From positions 186,001 through 250,000 of the forward strand of contig CAVZIL010000008.1 in the NCBI GenBank assembly GCA_963775505.1: a DNA stretch of 64,000 bases. The letters run 5' to 3'. Numbering within the stretch: position 1 is the first letter of the stretch; each line of letters opens with the position of its first letter. The notes below the pieces were generated by a model, which saw only the letters and a list, made by a program, of their open reading frames with translations, was not told where the DNA came from and did not search any database. The translations under genes were made by a program, and so were the position numbers. This DNA is from JAIBJN01 sp963775505. Its GTDB lineage: Bacteria > Actinomycetota > Thermoleophilia > Gaiellales > Gaiellaceae. Below, in pieces: positions 57,599 through 64,000 of this stretch.

Positions 57599-58905
57599 GG
57601 TGCTCCTCCCTCGGTCTCCAGGAGCGCGCGGTCGAAGAACCCGACGACGCGCCGCTCGTACTCTGCGGGCTCGGCGGTGATGGCACCCGTATGTCCGCCC
57701 TCGGCGGCCCAGATCTCCTTCGGCTGGCCGGCTGCTTCGTAGTACGTCGGAGTCAGGTTCTCGCCGCCTTGTCCAGGAGTGGCGTAGATGAAGAACACAG
57801 GCGCCGAGATCTCCGCGCTGAGATCCGTGAGGCTGCGCGGCGGCAGGTCGCTCGTGAAGATCGCTGTCGCCGTGGTGGTCAAGCCGATGACCCCATTGAT
57901 GATCCACGAGTCCCACCCGGGTAGGTCGACGGCCTCACGGACCGACCGGATGCCCGCGCCTTCGGAGACGACAGCCTGCAGCTCATTGGTCTCGGCCGCG
58001 GCCTGAAGGAGGACCTCCCCGCCGACCGAGAGGCCGAGGGCGCCGATCCGGCTTTCGTCGACCTCGGGCTGATCGTGCAGGAAAGCGATCGCGGCTTGAA
58101 CGTCGCGCGTCCCCGCCCAGCCCAAACCGTTGGGGTCGCCTTCGCTCTCGCCCTCCCCGCGGCGGTCGAAGAGCAGGACGCCGTAGCCGTGCCGGGCGAG
58201 CATCCTGGCAGGCGCCTGAGGCCCCTTGCGGCCGGGGATGACGACGACGGTGGCGCCGTTCTTCGTAGGCACGTACCAGCCCTCGAGCCGCAGGCCGTCG
58301 CTCGTCGTGAAGGCGACGTCCTCGTACGCCGTGCCGAGCTCTGCAGCCGGGACGTAGGCGCGCGCCGAGTGCGTGACCACGTACGACTCCGAGACCGGGT
58401 AGACGACCAGGTACGCGCCGAGGAGGAAGGCGACCGTCAGGAGGCCCCGCCGCAGGTAGCGGCGGACGACGCTGCCGCCCTTCCTCGACCTCCAGAGCGT
58501 TACGAGCCCGACGCCGATGAGAAGGAAGCCCGCTGGGATAGCCAGAAGCCCGGTGTAGTCGTCCCCGGACGGGCCGTTCTCGCGGGTGTAGTAGCCCGCT
58601 TCGCCGACTCCCATCACGACCGTGAAGAGCCCGACGGCGATCGCGAGCGTCCCGCGGAGGCCCGGCCGAAGGCGCGGGTAGGCCCAGGCGAACAGCAGGA
58701 AGAGCCCGGTCTGCACGAGGCCGCCGACCAGATGGTCAGCCGCCGACGTTCCCGGCTGCGGCTGGAGGAAGTTGTCGTCCACGACGTGGAGCGCCGCGAC
58801 GCCGAGCGCGAGCCGCGCGAGGCCCGTCTCGGTCCGCAGGGCTGCCGCGGCTCGTGCCACGGCAGCCTTGGTCGGTTGGGCAGCGGATTGCGTCGCCGTC
58901 GCCAC
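57595..58905 (-). CDS. Membrane-anchored alpha/beta hydrolase
   Basis: 436 residues from GTG. Residues 1-185 hold about five membrane segments ('HLVGGLVQTGLFLLFAWAYPRLRPG', 'LLAIPAGFLLIGVGLVTLW', 'LLTVAFLLGAYLVVYPVSE'). The C-terminal extracytoplasmic hydrolase has 'WYVPTKNGATVVVIPGRKGPQAPARMLARHGYGVLLFDRRGEGESEG', nucleophile 'RIGALGLSVGGEVLLQAA' (G-L-S-V-G) and a late His in 'AAEGGHTGAITAEP'. It likely cleaves an ester or peptide-like bond outside the membrane. It is followed in the operon by the small membrane protein and preceded by the MMPL transporter. Confidence 0.82.
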   Translation of the reverse strand: MATATQSAAQPTKAAVARAAAALRTETGLARLALGVAALHVVDDNFLQPQPGTSAADHLVGGLVQTGLFLLFAWAYPRLRPGLRGTLAIAVGLFTVVMGVGEAGYYTRENGPSGDDYTGLLAIPAGFLLIGVGLVTLWRSRKGGSVVRRYLRRGLLTVAFLLGAYLVVYPVSESYVVTHSARAYVPAAELGTAYEDVAFTTSDGLRLEGWYVPTKNGATVVVIPGRKGPQAPARMLARHGYGVLLFDRRGEGESEGDPNGLGWAGTRDVQAAIAFLHDQPEVDESRIGALGLSVGGEVLLQAAAETNELQAVVSEGAGIRSVREAVDLPGWDSWIINGVIGLTTTATAIFTSDLPPRSLTDLSAEISAPVFFIYATPGQGGENLTPTYYEAAGQPKEIWAAEGGHTGAITAEPAEYERRVVGFFDRALLETEGGAP

Positions 58906-58916
58906 GGTGGTGGCCC

Positions 58917-61100
58917 TTATGCGCTCGGCGTGGGAACCGGAGGCGCCTTGACGGGCTCGGCCGAGCCCTCGTGCTTGAGCTCCGGCAGCCACTCGAGCCA
59001 CCTGGGCAGGTACCAGTTCCAGTCGCCCAGCAGCTTCATCGTCGCGGGGAGGAGCACCGCGCGGACGATGGTCGCGTCGATCAGGATCGCCGCTGCGAGC
59101 CCGACGCCGAACTGCTTGAAGATCAGCATCGAGAGCGTCGCGAACACGGCGAAGACGCAGACCATCACGAGCGCCGCGCTCGTCACCACCCCGGCCGTCG
59201 TCGTGATCCCGTGGGCGATCGCCCGATCCGTGCTCATGCCGCCGTCGTAGGCCTCGCGGATCCGGCTGATGATGAAGACGTGGTAGTCCATCGAGAGCCC
59301 GAACAGGATCACGAACATGAAGATGGGCAGGAAGGCGTCGATTCCGGCCGTCGACTCGAAGCCGAGGAAGCCCTTGCCGAAGCCGTGCTGGAAGACGAGC
59401 ACCATCACCCCGTAGGCGGCGGCGATCGAGAGGAGGTTGAGAACGATCGCCTTGAACGCGATCACGAGCGAGCGGAAGGCGAAGAGCATGAGCCCGAAGG
59501 CGAGCAGGAGGACGAACCCGAAGACGAGCGGAGCGACGGAGCTGAGCTTGTCGTTGAAGTCCTTCGACTGCGCGGTCATCCCGGTGACGCCCACCTCGGC
59601 GTTCGGGAGCCCGCCGACCGTGGTGGGGACGATGTCCTCCCGCAGAGTCGCGAGCGCCGCTTCCGAAGCCGCGTCGGTGCCCTTGCCGTCGACGGGGATG
59701 GCGACGGTCGCAACAGTGCCGGCCTCGTTCACGTCGACCGTGATTGGCTCGTGCATCTGTCCCGAGGACAGCGCCCGCCACTCGAGTTGCCCGATCGCCT
59801 CCTGCACCGCCGGCGAAGTGACGTCGTCGGCTCGAACGACGACCTCGGCCGGGATCTCGCTGCCCGGGAAGGCCGCCTGAATCCGGTTGTACGTCTGAAC
59901 GGCGGGCAGGGACTGCGGGAACGTCTCGACGCCCGGCTGGATCGTGCGTAGCTGCAACGCCGGAATCGCGAGCGCGAGCAGCAGCCCACCCGCCAGGACG
60001 ACCGAGACCACGGGCCTGCGCAGGACGGCAGCGACGATCCCCCCCCAAATGCGACCCTGGCCGTCGTCGCGGCGGAGTCGGCTGACGAACGGCACACGCC
60101 CGCGATCGACACGGTCGCCGAGCCAGGAGAGGGTGGCCGGCAGGACCGTGAGCGAGCCGAGCATGGCCACCGCGACCACGAGGATCGTGCCCACCGCGAA
60201 GGCCGACATGCCCTGAATGCCCGCGAGGAACATGCCGGACATGGCGATGATGACGGTCAGCCCGGAGATCAGCACCGAGCGCCCTGACGTGGCGGCCGCC
60301 GCCTCGAGCGCTGCTTCCTCGCTGCGCCCGGCGGCCCGCTCCTCGCGCTCCCGCTTCAAGTAGAACATCGAGTAGTCGACCCCGACTGCAAGCCCGATCA
60401 GGAGAATCAGCTCGTACGTGACCTCGTCAATCGGGATGAGCGAGCTCGGAAGCGCGACCAACCCGAACGTGGCGATGATGGCGGTTAGTGCCAACAGGAG
60501 CGGGATGCCGGCCGCCACCAGAGCGCCGAAGACGACGATGAGGATGATCAGGGTCACAGGGATGGAGAGCAGCCCTGCCTTCTTGAGGTCGTCCATGAAG
60601 GCGCCTTCGACCTCTTTGTCGGCGCTGACGCCGAACGAGCCGATGAAGAACTCGGGATGCGCCGCCTGCACGTCGTCGACGGCGGCGACGACAGGATCGA
60701 TCTTCGTCGTCGCCTCGTCGGGGTCGCCGCGGATATGGAACTCGACGAGGGCCGCTCGCCCGCCCTGGCCGATCTGGCCCGCGTTCTCGGGGTCGAGCGG
60801 CGAGCGGACGTTCGTGACCGCCTCGAGCGTCGAGACCCTGGCGACGACGTCCTCGACGGCGGCAGCGAAGGCCGCATCCTTGATCGTCAGCGTCTCGCTC
60901 TGGACGAGCACGCTCTCGCCGGCCGGCTGAACGAACTCCTCGTGGAGAAGCTTGTCGACGCGGCCGGACTCGCCCACCCCCGAGGTGGCCTGCTCGATCT
61001 GGGTGGTCCCGCTGACGATCCCGGCTGCGAAGGCGAGCACGACGAACGCCAGCCAGCCGAAGATGGCCGTCTTGCGGTGCCGAGCGCTCCACCGCCCCAT
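58917..61100 (-). CDS. MMPL-family RND transporter
   Basis: 727 residues, typical of MmpL-type proteins. One N-terminal membrane segment ('FGWLAFVVLAFAAGIVSG') precedes a large periplasmic-type loop (about 35-165). Five segments follow ('LLSIPVTLIILIVVFGALVAAGIPLLLALTAIIATFGLVALP' and on), with the proton-relay region 'DEVTYELILLIGLAVGVDYSMFYLKREREE'. The second half repeats the plan, ending 'GLSMDYHVFIISRIREAYDGG' and 'TVAFVAAALMV'-like segments. It moves lipids or hydrophobic compounds across the envelope using the proton gradient. It starts the operon with the hydrolase and small membrane protein. Confidence 0.9.
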   Translation of the reverse strand: MGRWSARHRKTAIFGWLAFVVLAFAAGIVSGTTQIEQATSGVGESGRVDKLLHEEFVQPAGESVLVQSETLTIKDAAFAAAVEDVVARVSTLEAVTNVRSPLDPENAGQIGQGGRAALVEFHIRGDPDEATTKIDPVVAAVDDVQAAHPEFFIGSFGVSADKEVEGAFMDDLKKAGLLSIPVTLIILIVVFGALVAAGIPLLLALTAIIATFGLVALPSSLIPIDEVTYELILLIGLAVGVDYSMFYLKREREERAAGRSEEAALEAAAATSGRSVLISGLTVIIAMSGMFLAGIQGMSAFAVGTILVVAVAMLGSLTVLPATLSWLGDRVDRGRVPFVSRLRRDDGQGRIWGGIVAAVLRRPVVSVVLAGGLLLALAIPALQLRTIQPGVETFPQSLPAVQTYNRIQAAFPGSEIPAEVVVRADDVTSPAVQEAIGQLEWRALSSGQMHEPITVDVNEAGTVATVAIPVDGKGTDAASEAALATLREDIVPTTVGGLPNAEVGVTGMTAQSKDFNDKLSSVAPLVFGFVLLLAFGLMLFAFRSLVIAFKAIVLNLLSIAAAYGVMVLVFQHGFGKGFLGFESTAGIDAFLPIFMFVILFGLSMDYHVFIISRIREAYDGGMSTDRAIAHGITTTAGVVTSAALVMVCVFAVFATLSMLIFKQFGVGLAAAILIDATIVRAVLLPATMKLLGDWNWYLPRWLEWLPELKHEGSAEPVKAPPVPTPSA

Positions 61101-61281
61101 CCGTGCCGCGATGTTGGTCGCTCGGGTGGCGTTCTCCTCGAGTATGCGTGCCGGCCATGGTCGGCCTCCTTCCGCTTCGAACGCGGTTCGGGAGGCCCAA
61201 CCTAGGGCTGGTGGTCAGGATTCGCATCGGTGATAACGCCGGTGCGACCGCGTAGCCGGGGGCGTGCTTGCGTCAGGTCGG
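61101..61281. promoter_or_regulatory. Region upstream of the MMPL operon
   Basis: A 181-base gap between two leftward genes. A purine-rich GGAAGGAGG-type sequence on the - strand lies about 60 bases before the MMPL ATG; no clear -35/-10 pair or palindrome was found. It presumably holds the MMPL operon promoter and the end of the LAL gene. Confidence 0.35.
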
Positions 61282-64000
61282 CTAGAGGCCCAGCTGGCTG
61301 AACGCCGCGACCAGCGCCGGGCCCAGAGGGAGACGTGCCAGCTGAGTACGGGATTTGACGCCGAGCTTTGCGAACACGTGCCGCAGGTGGTGCTCGATCG
61401 TCCGAGGCGACAGGAACAGCTGCGCCGCCACCTCCTTGTTGGAAAGACCCTGTGCTACGAGGCGTGCGATCTGAACCTCCTGGGGCGTAAGCTGGTCGAT
61501 CGTGCTCGGATCGCGCGCTCGCGCCGTCTCGCCTGACGCGCGCAGCTCGCCGCGCGCCCGTTCGGCCCACGGCTCCGCGCGGAGGCGCTCGAACGCCTCC
61601 AGGGCGGCGCGCAGCTGAACGCGCGCATCGGCGCGCCGCCGCTGGCGCCGCAGGTGCTCGCCGAAGAGAAGCTGGATGCGTGCGAGATCGAACGGGCCAC
61701 CATCCGCGCCAAGTCGGAGTGCTTCCTCGAATTGCGCATTGGCCTCCTCGCCGTCGGCCAGGAGGGCGCGACAGGCTGAGAGCCGGGGCTGCACCCACGT
61801 GTATGCCGAGTCGGCCGCCCACTCCTCGAATTCCGAGAGCGCATCACGTGCCTCCTCCATGCGCCCTGCCCGTACAGCGGCTTCGATCGCGTCTGGAGTT
61901 GCGCCCTTGGCCAAGTACGGGTCACCGACGTCCGGGCGAGGGTCGCTGACGACCCTGAAATGCTCGAGGGCCTCCGCCCAGCGTCCACGGCCCAGCTCGA
62001 CCATGGCGAGCACGTACACGGCGTAGGTGGCACGCGCCGGCAGGCCGTGCGCGGCAGCAAGCTCGAGCATTTCACTGCTTCGCTGACGGGCCTCGTCGTC
62101 GTCACCGCGGATCGCCGCCGCGAACGCGAGGAGACCCAGAGGGGTCGAGGCGGAGTTTGCGGCCCCGAGCGCGCGCGCGAACTCCAGAGCCTCGCCCGCC
62201 ACGAGCGCCGCCTCGTCGAAGCGCTGCGCCAGGTAGTGTTGCGCCGCGCTCATGGAGAGGGCCTCCGCGAGGATCCCGAGCTCCCCGCGTGTTCGCGCGA
62301 GCGAGGTGGCCCGGTTGATCAGAGTCGCGAAACGCTCATTCTCTCCGACGAAGAGAGCGGCGACGCTGACCGCGTAGACGTGCTGCGCATTCTCGGAGGT
62401 GGCCACCTGTGCGAACGCTTCCTCGAGCCGGGCACCGTCGGCCGCCGTATCGCCGCCGCGAGCCCGCGCGAAGGCCGCGAGAACTCGGGCGACGGACATG
62501 AGCTCGTCGTCCCCGCCCGCGGACGCGACCTCGGCAGCCAGCCTGGAAACCTCCGCGCGAGCCGATGGGTCGCCGCTCATCGACGCAGCTGCGTTCGCCC
62601 AGATGAGCAGCTCGACTGCCTTCGATGCATCGAGTTCCGCGACCTCGCGGGCAGCGCGAGTCAGCCGTGGCAATCCGTCCAGCGGCCGTCCGCAGCGGTA
62701 TTCGGCAAGCCCAACGGCAAGCTCGAGCTCGGCCCGATCGAGCGGGTCGTCGACGAGAGGGTCGGCCTCGCCGGCCAGGGCGACCGCGTAGTCGTCCGCA
62801 CCTGCAATGCTCGCGGCCCGAGCCGACCGGGCCAGGCGACGGCCGCGAGCGCTTCCGTCAGGTGAGAGCTGGGCGGCACGGGCGAACGCCTTCGCCGCGG
62901 CCAGGTAGCCGGCTCGCTGCTCGGCCCGCTCGGCCGCCTCGTCGAGAGCGCGCACGACCTCCTCGTCTGGTTCGATCGCCGACGCGGCGAGGTGCCAGGC
63001 ACGGCGGTCAGCATGCTCGCCGGCCTCTGCGAGCGCCTCTGCGAGCGCGCGGTGTGCAGACCGGCGCTCACTCGACGTCGCTGCTTCATAGACGGCGGAC
63101 CTCACGAGGGGATGGCGGAACTCGAGCCGGCTCCCGTGAACGGACACGAGCCCTGACTGTTCCGGCGAGTCGAGCGCGCGTGGGCCCAGGGCGAGCAGCT
63201 CGCCCGCCCGAGTGACAAGCCGGGCGTCCTCCAGATCGTCCGCCGAGGCAATCAGCAGGACGCGCTGGCCCTCGTCTGGAAGGCGGCGCACGCGCTCGAG
63301 GAAGATGCTTTCGACATGGCGGGTGAGCGGCAGTGCCTCGGGCAGCGGCTCGTCGCCGGCGAGCTGGCCCTCGCTGAGGGCCGAGGGCAGCTCGACGAGC
63401 GCGAGAGCATTGCCCTGCGTCTGTTCGATCAGACGCGCGCGGACGGACGGTGCTGCCCCGCCTGCCACCCGTGCCAGCAAGGTCTCCGCGGCGTCGGGGT
63501 CGAGCGGCTCGACCCGGAGCGACGGGAGATCTTCCGCGTCGAACCAGCGCACTTCGCCTTCTCGCGCCGCGAACAAGATCACGATCCCTTCGGCGTCGAG
63601 GCGGCGTGCGACGAAAACGAGCGCCTCAGCCGAGATCCGGTCCAACCAGTGCGCGTCGTCGACAAGGCAGAGGACGGGGTGGCGCTCCGCCATCTCCGAG
63701 AGGAGTGAGAGGCACGCCGCGAAGATCAGGAAGTGCTTGTCCGCGGCGCCCTCCTGGAGGCCCAGCGCGCGGCTCAGAGCTGCGGCTTGCGGATCGGGAA
63801 GCTTGTCGAGGTGGCCCAGAGCCGGTCGAATCAACTTGTCGAGAGCGGCAAACGGGAGCTCCGACTCGGACTCGACACCCCGAGCGCTGAGAACGTGCAT
63901 GTCGTCAGCGCGCTCGCGCGTATCCTCGAGGAGCGCGGTCTTGCCGATCCCCGCCTCACCCCGCAGGACGAGGACACCGCTCCTCGAGGCACGAGCCGCC
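61282..64000 (-). CDS. LAL-family (large ATP-binding LuxR-type) transcriptional regulator, 5' end outside window
   Basis: The visible part is about 905 residues; the gene enters from the right edge. At the edge the Walker A reads 'VLVLRGEAGIGKTALLEDTR' (63911-63970 region). Walker B follows in 'HPVLCLVDDAHWLDRISAEALVFVARRL'. A long helical-repeat middle contains TPR-like pairs ('ERRSAHRALAEALAEAGEHADRRAWHLAASAIEPDEEVVRALDEAAERAEQRAGY'). The C-terminal LuxR HTH is 'LTPQEVQIARLVAQGLSNKEVAAQLFLSPRTIEHHLRHVFAKLGVKSRTQLA'. MalT-like members activate genes when an inducer is bound. It may control the MMPL operon just downstream. Confidence 0.9.
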   Translation of the reverse strand, partial: AARASRSGVLVLRGEAGIGKTALLEDTRERADDMHVLSARGVESESELPFAALDKLIRPALGHLDKLPDPQAAALSRALGLQEGAADKHFLIFAACLSLLSEMAERHPVLCLVDDAHWLDRISAEALVFVARRLDAEGIVILFAAREGEVRWFDAEDLPSLRVEPLDPDAAETLLARVAGGAAPSVRARLIEQTQGNALALVELPSALSEGQLAGDEPLPEALPLTRHVESIFLERVRRLPDEGQRVLLIASADDLEDARLVTRAGELLALGPRALDSPEQSGLVSVHGSRLEFRHPLVRSAVYEAATSSERRSAHRALAEALAEAGEHADRRAWHLAASAIEPDEEVVRALDEAAERAEQRAGYLAAAKAFARAAQLSPDGSARGRRLARSARAASIAGADDYAVALAGEADPLVDDPLDRAELELAVGLAEYRCGRPLDGLPRLTRAAREVAELDASKAVELLIWANAAASMSGDPSARAEVSRLAAEVASAGGDDELMSVARVLAAFARARGGDTAADGARLEEAFAQVATSENAQHVYAVSVAALFVGENERFATLINRATSLARTRGELGILAEALSMSAAQHYLAQRFDEAALVAGEALEFARALGAANSASTPLGLLAFAAAIRGDDDEARQRSSEMLELAAAHGLPARATYAVYVLAMVELGRGRWAEALEHFRVVSDPRPDVGDPYLAKGATPDAIEAAVRAGRMEEARDALSEFEEWAADSAYTWVQPRLSACRALLADGEEANAQFEEALRLGADGGPFDLARIQLLFGEHLRRQRRRADARVQLRAALEAFERLRAEPWAERARGELRASGETARARDPSTIDQLTPQEVQIARLVAQGLSNKEVAAQLFLSPRTIEHHLRHVFAKLGVKSRTQLARLPLGPALVAAFSQLGL

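Noticed and set aside
1..64000. tRNA, rRNA, riboswitch or phage features
   Set aside because: None could be recognised by eye. A tRNAscan/Infernal run would be needed to exclude small RNAs fully.

Overview
The window looks like chromosomal DNA of a high-GC actinobacterium. Its codons end in G or C almost throughout, it carries F420-type LLM oxidoreductases, an MMPL transporter, a LAL (LuxR-type ATPase) regulator and an AfsR-like cyclase/ATPase regulator, and many genes overlap by ATGA or GTGA. The mix resembles soil Thermoleophilia, but no rRNA or marker gene fixes the taxon, so that placement is inference. No tRNA, rRNA, CRISPR array, transposase or phage gene was seen. Coding density is very high: no gene-free stretch exceeds 300 bases. 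About 56 genes, real or broken, are listed.

Layout. 1-318: the N-terminus of a sulfate-binding lipoprotein. 468-3539: a macro-domain protein, a chromate resistance set (ChrB split in two, then ChrA) and a small orphan. 3599-6140: an AA_synth protein, a 3-hydroxyisobutyrate-dehydrogenase-like enzyme and an anchored beta-propeller. 6196-7621: a DehI-like dehalogenase divergent from a GntR/FCD regulator. 7618-17266: a long operon with CoA-transferase, HMG-CoA-lyase-like enzyme, hydantoinase A and B, isochorismatase-fold amidase, LeuCD-like hydratase and a DUF3891 protein. 17301-27043: alpha/beta hydrolase, a polyamine-type ABC transporter, asparaginase, dihydropyrimidinase-like enzyme, a second isochorismatase-fold amidase and an EamA exporter. 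27057-36355: a PuuE-like deacetylase, a CobW pair, two LLM oxidoreductases, two acyl-CoA dehydrogenases, MmgE/PrpD, MaoC and CitE-like enzymes. 36413-43468: quinone-reductase-like enzyme, a second hydantoinase A/B pair, a FadR-type GntR regulator and a second CoA-transferase. 43465-51418: formamidase, GAF protein, ornithine-cyclodeaminase-like enzyme, FmdB zinc ribbon, GatC-like peptide plus amidase, DsbA-like protein, nitrilase, cyclase and an M20 carbamoyl-amino-acid hydrolase. 51411-56817: a thioesterase followed by three frameshifted genes. 56927-64000: an envelope operon with an MMPL transporter, and a LAL regulator cut by the window edge.

Taken together, 3.6-51.4 kb reads as a catabolic island for small C-N compounds (hydantoins, cyclic imides, amides, formamide, nitriles, N-carbamoyl amino acids). 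It has its own importer, two GntR/FCD regulators and CoA-thioester enzymes that could carry the carbon skeletons onward.

The most unusual item is an intergenic unit present three times (7618-7758, 13906-14106, 25277-25474). Each copy fills the whole gap between two co-directional genes. Each holds an open 46-66 codon reading frame whose start overlaps the upstream stop and whose stop overlaps the downstream start. Each ends in a hairpin that buries the downstream start codon and keeps a Shine-Dalgarno-like AGG in its loop. The hairpin arms differ between copies but mostly stay paired. This looks like a mobile or duplicated translational-coupling leader; I know of no published description.

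Several genes between 52.3 and 56.4 kb, and one near 29.3 kb, are interrupted by single-base frameshifts. Either the region is decaying or the assembly is inaccurate there.
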